Shown in pieces: positions 1 to 10,936 of a DNA stretch of 64,000 bases. This DNA comes from Branchiostoma floridae (taxonomy: Eukaryota; Chordata; Leptocardii; Amphioxiformes; Branchiostomatidae). A model generated the notes under the pieces. That model had not been told where the DNA came from and did no database searches. It saw only the letters and a list, made by a program, of their open reading frames with translations. Within the stretch, counting starts at the first letter, position 1. Every line of letters starts with the position of its first letter. The translations under genes and the position numbers were made by a program. The stretch covers positions 8,431,451-8,495,450 of the forward strand of contig NC_049996.1 in assembly GCF_000003815.2 (NCBI RefSeq). Reading direction: 5' to 3'.

Positions 1-231
1 CAGGAAGGCCCCCTGTCCTGCAGTACAAGAACATACATGTAATAAACTGACAAAAGTTGTACATGTATCACCTTTTATGCATTATAGTGTTGGTTTTATG
101 TTGTTTCTGTAGACACACAAAGTAGATAAATGCATTTTCGCCCTTTTTTAGATGCATGTATGTGGTGTGCAAATAAGGGCTATTGAGCCAGAGACATTGA
201 TATACAACTGCAACTGAATTCCTCAACATAC

Positions 232-3200
232 CTTATCTGTTCTCCTGGCCTTAACTCCAATGCACTAAGCCGTGTAGGTGCCTGGTGTTCTCTTGCAGAG
301 CAATCAGAATAGTCAAAGGCGGGAATGGGTGTCCACCAGACATTGACCGCAACGTTCCTATCGTAGGACTGTACGTAATGCAGCCAACCGTGCGGTAGGT
401 AGAGGCAGTCGCCACGCTCGATACGTGCTGACCACCAGGGAATGGTACGCAGGCCTGGATACCTGTACATGTCCACTCTTACAGGTGGGAAGAAAAGAGG
501 TTAAAGTTCAAGTCCTGCTCATACTGTGTGGTGTATGGGGTAGTGCCAATCTCTGATACTATAGCCCTTGGGCAACACAGCTTTTGTACAAGAACTGCAG
601 CATGGGGACTTTCATAATATACATTTTTTTTCATAAGATACAGGATGTTTTTTTCCATTGTGATTCACATTGTCGTTTTTTGGCGACACCTCGGGTGCGG
701 AGGTATTCAGATACTAAAACAGTGAATAACATGTCTCTATGGTTGATCGGTAATACAGCCCCACTGCTTGGCCATCAGGATCCAATTCCATGGATCTGTA
801 GGCCCAAGTTCAATCCCAGGTTCGGCTCAGCTCAGACATGTTGTAAGGGATTGCATTCATCTTTCAGAAGGGACATAAAATGGAGGTCCCGTGTTTGTGG
901 AGGTTCTTCGAGCTCATAAAATAGCCTCATTAGTCAGATAGGGTACCTTCTAACTGCATTAATATACAACAAGGTGAATTATAGACCTCCTTTCGCCTTG
1001 TACTGAGCAATCAGCCCTACCATAAACACCTAAGAATTTACAGCACCCAGACGACAAGTCTTGTTACCTTTCCACATCAACTGCCAGGTCTTTAGTCCCG
1101 TCCGTGTGATGATGAAGCGTGTATCTCCCCACTTCCCTATCCACCAGGAACCAATCCTTCCCCCAACCACTTGCGCAAATAATTTACAGCAATCATAAGA
1201 AAAGTCTTGTTACCTTTCCACATCAACTGCCAGGTCTTCTGTGCCATCCGTGTGATGGTGAAGTGTGTATCTCCCCACCTCCCTATCCACCAGGAACCAG
1301 TCCCCCTCCCCAACAACTTACACCAATGCCTACAGGAAGCTGTAAACACCTAAGAATTTACAGCACCCAGACGACAAGTCTTGTTACCTTTCCACATCGA
1401 CTGCTAGGTCTTCTGTACCATCCGTGTGATGATGAAGCGTGTATCTCCCCACCTCCCTATCCCCCAGGAACCACTCCTTCCCCCCAACCACTTACGCCAA
1501 TGCCTGAAAATTTACAGCACCCATAAGAAAAGTCTTGTTACCTTTCCACATCAACTGCCAGGTCTTCTGTGCCATCCGTGTGATGGTGAAGTGTGTATCT
1601 CCCCACCTCCCTGTCCACCAGGAACCAGTCCTTCCTCCCACTGTACATACAGATGATGTTCTCCATGTTGTCCATGTGGAAGGTGGACTTGGTGCCTCCG
1701 CTCGACATCCACAGGCGAAAGTCGTGAAGATGTCGGGTGAAACCACCACAGGAGAGGCACGGGGGGAGGTACACTTCCTCCATCATGGTCTGTGAGTATA
1801 AAGGCAAAGCAGTCACCCTCTAATCTCCAAGCAGATCTTGCGGTGGCATAAGATAATATCATAAGCTGGGGAAGGAGTTTAGCCGGCAGAGGATTATCAG
1901 CTTCGGTGTGCCCAATGAAACTCCTCTGCCGGCTAAACTCCTTCCCTAAACTTATGATACTATCTTATGCCACTGTAAGATCTGCTTGGAGATTAGTCAG
2001 ATGATCCTCAACAAAAGGAAGTATGATGATGTTTCAAGTAGCTAGTGGTTTTGCTACATGATACCAGGTGACCCATTTTTTCTATAGAAGTGTGTTTGGT
2101 TGTTTTTCACATGCAGAGGTTTGATGCCGGAAGCTATCACCTGAAGATACACAAAACATTGGGCTGTCGGCTTTACGTCACCATCCAAAAAGACAACTGC
2201 AACCCCAACCAGTTGTACCAAGCGGGACCTGAACCCTTGACCTCTGGACCTCCATATGTTAAATGTACACATGCCTGAAGAAAGCACAAGTATATATATA
2301 GCAACCACAACCCAACCTACTGTTTATACAAAATCACAGATTGCTTTACATAAAACAAGAGTCAATCCAATTGGTTAAAATGTTGTAATAGAACCTTATT
2401 TATGTGTGTTCTACATTTCAATGCTGCAAAGTATTTGGCTGTGTCAGCTAATCAGTATGTAAAAAAATAGTCATTTTGATAATTACCTTTGGCAGTCGGT
2501 CCAGTAAGTACATCTCTGATTGGTTATACTGCTGCAAGAACGCATCCAAACGCATCGGTTCTCTATGACTCTCCGTGTTCTCCTTTTTGGAGTTATCAAC
2601 TTCAGCCTGCAGTGAAACAAATAGTTTTCAGTTGTCAACAAAATACGGTACTGGTTTGAGACACGCTAAAGTTAAACTGCAGTCTTACCTTCATATTGGC
2701 ATTCGGTGTTTTAGGTAGTTTGCAGGGACGAAGTTTTATTTTACTTTGAGTTTTACTGTGCATCCTGGTTATCGAAGGAAAAAAAACTTTTTCGTCCGCA
2801 AACTTTGCCTTAACAAAAATGTAAATACGGAAAACATACGGCAGCTAGGCCGGCAAACTCTCCTTGCATAAAATCCTCGGTGTGCTTATCTAAGGTCCCC
2901 AGGAAGACTTGCCTTCGCTACCGAACAAAATCTCTGTCGGCCCTTTCTAAAAAGTCTGGTTTTCCAGGGTAAAACCTACCACTGCATCCGCGTGCTGATC
3001 GTTCAGGTACCGATCCGTCCATCGATGGTAGGCGGGGGACAGCCGCGCGGCTCCCGACAACACCACTGGTCGGGCCGGGAGGACGTGGTTGTGGTAGAAG
3101 TCTTCCGGGGACGGTATGGTGTCCAACGATGCAATCTTTGTGGTTTGGGGAGAAGTGTGAAAACTTGTGTAAATCTCTTTATAGTTCTATGCCAACCAAC

Positions 3201-3792
3201 GAACTCATTAACGCTCACAAATTATTATCTACAAAATTTGAATATACGAAAGGCGCATACTAAACTTGACCTTACCCATTTTCAAAACATAAACATTATT
3301 TTGAATCAAAATCATAAGACTGTGTCATTAATCTCTTTCAGACTGTTTGCTTGATGAAAAATCGTAGAATCAGGCCGAATGTGATGTATATAGTTTTCCA
3401 AAGAGGACTTAATAATATGGCATTAGTCACTCAGCTGTATAATACGCATGACTGAGACCAATATGAGAACTATACATGTACTAGTATATCACGAAAACTT
3501 AGAGCCTAAAACATCTGTCGTTTTAGACGACCATACATGGGGTATCGGTCTCAGAAATTGGGGGATTCTCTATCTGCTACTTAATTACCTAAGGGAACTC
3601 TTAGTTTTCGCAAGGAGGTTTGGGGCCCCTGATGTCAGAGGCTCCCAATATGATTTATATTTACGGACTTACCTGGCCTAGGGGAGGCTGGTGCTGTCCA
3701 AGCGGCTGTAAGTGTCCCGGTGGGCTCTTCGTGATGCAAGGGACAGTTAACGATACCAAAAGTACAACAACAACAGGAGGTACGTACAGCAT
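232..3792 (-). CDS. Secretory-pathway JmjC (cupin-8) domain oxygenase, 3' end off window
   Basis: Exons, in minus-strand order: 3792-3673, 3135-2980, 2606-2487, 1789-1542, 477-232. The phases join cleanly (0,0,0,2) and the last visible exon ends with a GT donor, so the 3' end lies left of base 1. The start ATG at 3792 opens a hydrophobic signal-like stretch (MLYVPPVVVVLLVSLTVPC). Next come GHLQPLGQ, PSPEDFYHNHVLPARPVVLSG and KKENTESHREPMRLDAFL, which match the N-terminal part of cupin-8/JmjC proteins. The Fe(II) ligands are visible: HxD in KSTFHMDNMENI (exon 4) and the distal His in GDCLYLPHGWLHYVQS (exon 5). By family it should be a 2-oxoglutarate-dependent hydroxylase or demethylase; the substrate is unknown. 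The signal peptide suggests action in the ER lumen or outside the cell rather than on chromatin. It is divergent from the receptor gene starting at 4537. Confidence 0.85.
1024..1541 (-). repeat. Three extra tandem copies of the 3' tail of the JmjC HxD exon
   Basis: The last ~95 nt of exon 4 plus its GT donor and some intron recur at about 1069, 1212 and 1391, in addition to the true copy ending at 1542. Each copy still reads as open protein (…REVGRYTLHHHTDG…DVER). Copies 1 and 3 share the flank 'cacccagacgacaag'; copies 2 and 4 share 'cataagaaaag'. This indicates a duplicated dimer with a higher-order period near 322 bp. The copies lack the exon's acceptor and its HxD half, so they are pseudo-exon tails carrying decoy donors. 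Confidence 0.85.
1821..1995. mobile_element. Palindromic MITE, TAATCTCCAAGCAGATCTT family
   Basis: A left arm starting TAATCTCCAAGCAGATCTTG returns as its reverse complement ending at 1995. The arms are about 80 bp and also contain GAAGGAGTTTAGCCGGCAGAGG. It lies in JmjC intron 3. Relatives occur at 18237-18340 and 21807-22014, with remnants near 8015-8262. Confidence 0.8.
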
Positions 3793-4536
3793 GTCTGGGA
3801 TGTGTTAATATGTGTGGCCGACAAAGGAAGAAACTGTAAAGATCGCACCCGGAAGTTCAGCTCGCACGAAAAGATTCAAAAGAAAATTGCTGAAGAAAAC
3901 GGGACTTGCAACTGAAACCTTTGTCACAGTTGTCCCTCAAAGTATCCAATATCAATGACTGGAAAATTTGAAGAAATCAAATACGTTTGCCACATTTACC
4001 CGCAGGTACGTAAAAACATAATAATACAACTTTTACAAGCCTGATCCTTGACTGATTAACAGGTTGTTCTGGTAGTTGTAGCTCACAAATGCGCCCTCAA
4101 ACGATAAATGCAAGAACTGCACCTTGCATTTATGATGACATACCACTGAACCTCTCTTGTCGAAACTACGTGTACATCTCTGACTATTAGCCAGTTGCAT
4201 GGTATTCAGTGATAATTTTGCTGACACGATTTCGCGTGTAACAGGCAGGAAGCCCTCTGGTTGTTTGGTCCATCTTTTGAACTGGGTTGGAAAAGTGCCA
4301 AAGTTCTGGGCACTGCTGCGCAATACGTGGGCGTCAAGTTCGCTTCCTGTTCTTGCTGAAACCATGACGAGGAAGTTTGGCCCCAAAATCAGAGTATACC
4401 CACAGCAGTCGGACAGAACCTAGCTATCTTCTTACGTTGTAGTTGCCTTGTGTGGAGAGAGCAGTACTACAGGATTGAAGAGCACATTTTCTCTGTGAAG
4501 GTCACCCCACTTGCTGTACGTGTGCACCTGCTCAAC
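3793..4536. promoter_or_regulatory. Shared intergenic region of two divergent genes
   Basis: This 744-bp gap separates the divergent start codons of the JmjC gene (minus) and the WSC/Sushi receptor (plus). I see no conserved reading frame here. It must hold both 5' UTRs and probably both promoters, but I recognise no clear TATA box. Confidence 0.5.
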
Positions 4537-7500
4537 ATGGGGAAAACATTTCAGTGTTTTCGGATGCATATTAGTACTCTTCTAATGCTGTTTGTAACAG
4601 GCGGGCTGCTACCAACCATGGCTAATGAAGGTATTTACATATATTACGTTGTCTAATTTAACCCTGGGTATCTTTTAGCATACTTATAGGCTGTCATTTT
4701 ACCAGTAAGAATGTGGATGATTGGGGTGAAATGGGGGTGAAAAAAACGTGCAGGTACGAGGAAGTGTTTTTTCTCTTAATTAGGGATTGCACAAATTTCA
4801 CAATCAGTACAAAAGAGAAAATTTCACTGTTGATTTTAAAAATCACGATGACGTTTTAAAACCAACCCCATCACGACGGTTCCCATTTCCGTTAAGTTCA
4901 GTGTGCTAAATATCGCGTTTACAAAGGTTAGATAGTGTGACTCCCTATTGAACAAACATTTCCTGTGGGTGCATATGTACGAATACGTGCCTAAATACTC
5001 GTACAATGTGAATTTCTAGGCCTTAAGGTATCTGTAGTACTGACGCCTTTAACCAAATTTAGTTGCAAGCGAAACGGACCGTTCTACATTGGAAAGAACA
5101 GGACGTACATGTATGTTGCAGACATGACCACATGCGATTCGTGGCTTCACCGTTTCCGTTGACTAAACATGACTTGTACTTTCGTTTTCGTGTAGACTTC
5201 CACGTTTGCTGATGCAATGACAGGTTATTCTATTTTTTTTCAGAAGCATAGAAATCTTTATTATGTATATAATTACAATTGTTGGACATAGATCTACAAT
5301 TGTTTGAGTTATGTATACACATATCTGTACATGTTCAAGTTTATCAGTCGTGTTTAATACGTGTGTACATGTATACGTAATGCTGCATGTAACAGGTTGT
5401 TTTTTTCAGTCAACCAGTCCTCGTTATGGTTACTTATGACTTCCAGTTAGAAGCGAGGTACTATATCTGGGTGCAACAATAATACAATAATCCGTATTTT
5501 GTGTACTTCTGTGACATTCTCTAAGTATGTTGATTAGCATCTGTGTCTGAATTTTTCTTGAGCACGGTACGAATCATGACCGAGATGTCTGCTTGACCAT
5601 GTCGTGTGTCTATCTGTTGTAGGATGTCCAGTTGTACGACTGTCTGGCGAGTACTACTATCAACGTAGACAGATGACGACCTACAGTGTGACCAGCCAGA
5701 GAGTCGGAAACAGACCTGTCTACGAGAGTGACACGACAAATAATTTCTTGTACTACCTGGAGTCACCGAACGCTTGGCTTGTCGGGCCTACACCTGGACA
5801 AAACGGAGCTCTCCTCGCAGCACGTGATAGTGCAGCTTTGCCAGAATTGATCAGTGGAGGAACATTTGAAGTACTGTCGAGTTCGCTAGAATTCGTGCCG
5901 GTCCCATACCTACGTGTATCCTGTTCAGGTGTGGATTACTCTACTGTTTTTTTTTTTCTTTTGTAAAAGTATTATCAATCAACGTCTGGGCATGGAAAGT
6001 ATATGACTTGTACTCTGTTGCGGCATTAATTTCAAATGCAATGTACATATTGATTATTCCCTACAAATTATTACCCAATATTTTGTCATAAGATGATACT
6101 TGTTACTGCTACCGTTTTTCTGTTTGAGTTGACATACTTGATATTTGCTCTACATTTTTAAAAACGCCCCTAGTTGGCAATATATGTGATCATTTTATTT
6201 GATTACACAATACAGTATTATATGACATGGTCTGTTGTGATATGATAAGATATGATATGATATGATATAATGCTAAAGCAACATTTATTTTTGAACGCCA
6301 ATGTACAGTTCCAGGATATGTCGGCTGCTATCGCGACGATTTTGCGTCGAATGAAGAATGGCAGTGGACGAGAAGTAGTATAACCATAGAAACCTGCAGG
6401 CAGAGCTGTAGGGACGGAAGCTTCAGATACACGGCGCTCTATGGAGACCAGTGCTGGTGTGTGACTAACATCAAAGCCGGGTTCACCAGACAATCACAAC
6501 CCCGCTGTGACTGGCCATGTGGTGGAAATGCCTCGCAGTTCTGTGGACAAATCAGAACATCGACTACATATGGATACAGCGAAGTTTATACAAGTGAGTA
6601 TCTACGATATCAACGCCAACAAGGCACTGCTTTTGAAAGAGGTTTCTCATTTTAATATCGCATTTCCATTCAATACCCTACTGCACTGCGTAATATAACT
6701 ACCTCATCAGCTATGTTCGCTTTACTACGAGGGTGAGTCAGAAAGTAATGCAAGTGGTTTCATAACAGACTCGTTTTTTGATCGAATGAGTTCAAACTTG
6801 GCACAAAGGTAGAGGCATATGTCCTCTTGAGCTTAAAATATCTAAATTTGTTGTTCATTATTTCATGAGTGACTGACCAGCTTTCAAGATGACCATACCC
6901 TAGGAATCCCGTCAGAAGAAAAGTGAGGTCCAATTAACGTACAATTAACGATTTCCCTAAACCAATTTTTGCTATTGTATGAGACTGAGCCTGCACATGT
7001 AATAAGCTGCATTTCTCTATAAGCCAGTCGTGCTTATTTTCAACTCTGAAATCTGATTAGTTTTTCTTTTTTCGTTGCTGGAGTAGAGTGAGGTATACGC
7101 GGTCGTCTGGGTCATGAGATTTGTGGTGTTATGATTAAAGGTTTCTACAGCCCTCTTTTCCCATTAACACAGAGAAATAAAACTTAGCACACTTTTTGGC
7201 CTTTAAACAGTTAATAACTGTGTAAAGTTTCGTTTCTTTTGGTTAATGGAAAAGTAGTGTTTTAACCAACAACTCACGAATTCGTGTATAAATCAAACAG
7301 CTCTATATCACAACTTACTCCATCCTAGCAGCTGTAAATGAGGAACCATTGAGAGTTCAGAAATGAAAATCGGCATGCATCATATAGAGACATTTGATAT
7401 CATATATGTGTAATTTTAACCTCCTACAGTGATTTTCAGTGGATCAGATTTAGAGGAATTCATAGTCTGACAAGCTACCAAGGGTGTGTTCATCTTGAAA

Positions 7501-9807
7501 TTAACTCAGTTGCTCATAAAATAATAAAGATCAGATTTAAAAGATTCAATCTCAAGAAGACATATGCTTCTACTTTTGTGCCAAATTTCAACTCAATTGA
7601 TTAAAAAACGAGTCTGTTATAAAACCACTTGCATTACTTTCTGACTCACCCTCGTATGTCCTCTTCGCTAAAGTACCATATCACCATTTTGGTCTAGAAT
7701 TCGTAATCGTACTTGTATAATACCATGTTAGATAATTCCAATAATACATTACACAGATGTCTGTGCTTATAAAAATTGCCACGGCTATCTAATAAATACT
7801 TATTCACCTGTATGTTCTAGCTATTACCGACTGTGGCCCAGTGCCTGTGACCCCAGGTGTGACCTCTGTCCACCCGTCTGACGGAGCGAACATCACGGTC
7901 GGACACACGGCAGAAGTGGACTGCTGGGATGGCTCTACAGTAACCGTGGAGTGTCTTCAAAACGGAAGCTTCAGCTTGTCCAGTCCTTTCTGTCCAGGTT
8001 TGTACGATACTCCAGTAGGCAAACACACTCCTAGGTCAAAAACTCCTAGGTCGGCTTCACTCCTCTGCCAGCTTTTGATACTGACAAAGAGGTTAAAACT
8101 TTTTTTTTAACCTCCTTGATACTGACTACTACTAGTACTATCTTAGGCTACCGTAGGATCTGCTTGGTAGCCAAACACACTCCTAAGTCGGATTCACTCC
8201 TCTGCTAGCTTTTGATACTATCTTATGCTACTGTAGCATTCTGCCTTGAGATTAGAACGATACACCTTCAATAAGAAATAATGGGAAGGTTCTTTCAATA
8301 GTAGCTTTAAAACTTTTATTGAAATTGAAAAGTCAAACACATCCTACATCTGCGTCTATTACAGTATAAGAATAGTACTGCTATGTATATATTTGCTTTA
8401 CATGACAGATAGTGTGATCAACTATTGCTGATTTGAATGGAAACGATCTAGACGTGAACGAGGGGATCGAGACTAAGTATTTTCTTTATTTACCGTTGAC
8501 TACACTCGGAGAAAAGAAACTCCGTTGGAAAAGAATTCCTACAGTTGTACAACAGGTCACCCAGCTTAAGATGCACCACTTTTCCTTTTTAAGAACCGAC
8601 AACAGCCATCATGGAGACATCAGAGGCCTCAACAAGTGTGCCACCAGGCATTCACACTGACATGGCCGGACGGTCAGGTATGATGTGATTTATAATGGTG
8701 GGATCTTTCGGTTAGAATTTATAGTTAGCCTTTGGACTAAAGTAGACACTTGCTATATTGTTCTACATTATTTGTTTGTCCCCTTTTCTGTCACCTCCAA
8801 TTAGCGCTCTCTGGGAAGAATTTGCAATAAACATATCTATAATAATCATTTATACAAGGCACCATCTAGGACAATAGGTGTCTCACCCTTCATACAATTG
8901 TCACATTATATAGAGTTGTTACAAATGCACGGTGTAAGCTATTAGGGGTTCCAGCGCATCTACTTGTAAGAATTTCAAGTGTATTCATCTTTTTTTTTCC
9001 AGGCGACAGGTCCACAAGTATCATCCCTATTGTCGCCGGTGTAGTCGTGGGCCTGGTCTTTATCGTGATCGCTGCAATTGCCGCTTTATTCATTGTGAGA
9101 AAAAGGTACCAGCAACTACTACTATCTCATTTTAGTTTGATGATGACATCATGATACGTTATGTAAAATTGTAATGTGTTTCTAATAGCATAAAGTACAA
9201 ATGACGAGTTTGGTCATAACGTACGATTCAAATGGAGTATTACATATTACATGTGCTCATGCCTCGCATAACTGCGTCTTCAGACCAAGAAAATATTTCT
9301 TCTGTTTCCTGTAAACAAATACTTGATTTTAGAATAATGTATACACGTATTCTTCTCCTTTTTTCTTTAACTAGAAACGCAGGCTTGGCTCAAGAAACGC
9401 CAACCTCCCCACAAAGGGCTACAAATCTGCATAACAGCACCTATCATGAGCCTGTCATGAGCGACGTCGTCCTAATGGATACCGGGGCCCAGTACCTCCC
9501 CAGTACGGGGGGACCGAACACCCCTACCGGTCAGCCCGCTGGAGCCGGTACAGACAGCGAACCACAGTATTCCACCATCCCGGAGTTCTACAGCATCGAC
9601 GAAATGGAGAGAAAAGGCGCGAAGACGCCACAGAACAACAACCTAGACCAGCTCTACAGCAAGCCTGTGAAGAAAAGGAAGGACAATAATGAGGAAGGCA
9701 TGGTGGATAACGTTCTGTACGAAAGTTCTGATGACGTCATTGATGGAGAGGGACACACTGGCTCTAACGGCCATGGTCGTTATGTGGACAATGATTTGTA
9801 TGGATAA
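4537..9807 (+). CDS. WSC-Sushi single-pass receptor with Tyr-rich cytoplasmic tail
   Basis: Seven exons: 4537-4630, 5623-5928, 6315-6593, 7821-7997, 8594-8677, 9003-9105, 9375-9807. All phases fit and give about 491 aa ending in TAA. Exon 1 is a signal peptide (MHISTLLMLFVTGGLLP); an upstream in-frame ATG at 4450 is less likely. Exon 2 encodes a domain I cannot name (CPVVRLSGEYYYQRRQM … VYESDTTNNFLYYLESP … ARDSAALPE). Exon 3 is a WSC carbohydrate-binding domain (GYVGCYRDD … ALYGDQCWCV … CGGNASQFCG). Exon 4 is a Sushi/CCP module (DCGPVPVTPG … CLQNGSFSLSSPFC). Exon 6 is a membrane helix (IVAGVVVGLVFIVIAAIAALF). The tail has many Tyr motifs (QYLPS, QYSTI, FYSID, LYSKP, VLYES, DLYG), suggesting SH2-type signalling. 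The external domains sit in single phase-1 exons. Ligand unknown; surface recognition is inferred. Confidence 0.88.
6238..6270 (+). repeat. GATAT microsatellite
   Basis: Repeats of about 5 bp (gatat with minor errors) lie in intron 2 of the receptor gene. Confidence 0.8.
6726..7656. mobile_element. Non-autonomous mariner-type element with long TIRs
   Basis: The left end TACGAGGGTGAGTCAGAAAG is mirrored at 7656. Inverted arms extend roughly 150-170 bp with few mismatches, and the ends are TA dinucleotides as in Tc1/mariner insertions. The interior of about 600 bp has no transposase reading frame. It sits in intron 3 of the receptor gene. Confidence 0.85.
8015..8262. repeat. Degenerate dispersed repeat
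   Basis: Two imperfect direct copies contain 'aaacacactcctaggtc…cactcctctgccagcttttgatact' and share words (ATCTGCTTGG, CTCCTCTGCC, ATCTTATGC) with the palindromic MITE at 1821-1995. It lies in receptor intron 4. Confidence 0.6.
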
Positions 9808-10936
9808 ACGCCGATATGAACATCCGTATAGTTTGTATACAAACTGTGAACAAAACTTTGTGATTTTACTACGTGTTTGCCTTTCTTGACACCAAAAGAC
9901 GTTACACATAACGTTACAGGTCTGAAAACTGTTAAGCGCACATCTATGTATGTCTCTACTTTGTACCTTTTGCAGATAGAAGATTTGTTGTTGTAGTTTT
10001 AATGTCATTTACGCTAGCAAACGAACGGGCGTTACTCCTCCTGATATGCATCAAATATTAGCTGTGTAAACTAAACTGAATATCAAAATAATTGCATTTG
10101 TATTAAATGCTTTTATGACATTACAAAGTGGCGTTCTTTCTTCCACTGGACACCTCTACAATATTATTAATAACCGCCATGGCTATTGTTAAAAGGACCA
10201 TAGGCTACCATGCATTGAAACGTATATATGCACATATAGATGTGTACGATTGCTTTCATTGTTACATGTATACGATTGTTACCATGTGGCGTGTATTTGG
10301 CCCAGTGGGGCAAAAATGTGCAGTAAAGGTCTTCATTCATTCATTAATGAACGCAGTTGGACGCAGCGTCACATCTAACAGATACATTTTCAAGTCAAGT
10401 CGATAGTAATTTAAGACCCGTACTGCCCCCAGGGCCAGTTCACTGACAGTTCAAATGACGCAAGCCGAAGTGTCCTTGACTTCTTTGTCAAGTCAATGAC
10501 ATTATGGATTATGTAGTCCCAGTTCGATGTCCTTACCAGATCTCATGAATCTAGTCTATAGTAGTAGGCATTCGTCAGTCAGCTGTCTCGTAAGACTATG
10601 AATAGTACGTCTATGAATCTGTAAATAAACAAAGCGAGCTACTGGTCTTTGTCATTGACGCCAGTGGGTAAACCTAATGCGAGGTTAAAGTGTAAGGGTC
10701 ACAGAACTGTCTGGGAGTCGCGGTGCTTGAAGATTTTTAATAGTATCGTACATAGCACGTACGCTTACAGCGCAGACGCACGTCTTACTCTAGGTAGTCT
10801 TTCGCTGGCGATTCAGCCGACTGTTGTATAATATCCGGTGTAAAACATAGTACAAACTGATTGTAGATCTATAGAAGCTAGAAGTGTGGCCGAGTCCAAG
10901 TTCAACGGTAAAGTCAGCGTCCCAACAGACTTTGGA
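9808..10936. other. Intergenic: receptor 3' end to first PAP2 gene
   Basis: Probable 3' UTR of the receptor, then the upstream region of the first phosphatase gene. No supported gene, and no RNA gene recognised. An open frame runs upstream of 10937 without an ATG. Confidence 0.5.

Noticed and set aside
584..919. 111-codon plus-strand frame
   Set aside because: No domain, no splice or codon support; the region may contain a decayed SINE-like sequence ('gcccaagttcaatcccagg').
1119..1862. Several Pro-rich plus-strand frames and other minus frames
   Set aside because: They are shadows of the tandem JmjC exon tails.
2689..2930. Open stretches on the minus strand (MHSKTQSKIKLRPCK…, RRQVFLGTLDKHTEDFMQGEF) considered as JmjC exons
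   Set aside because: Exon 3135-2980 joins directly and in phase to exon 2606-2487, and the joined protein matches the cupin-8 N-terminal region. The intermediate frames add unlike sequence.
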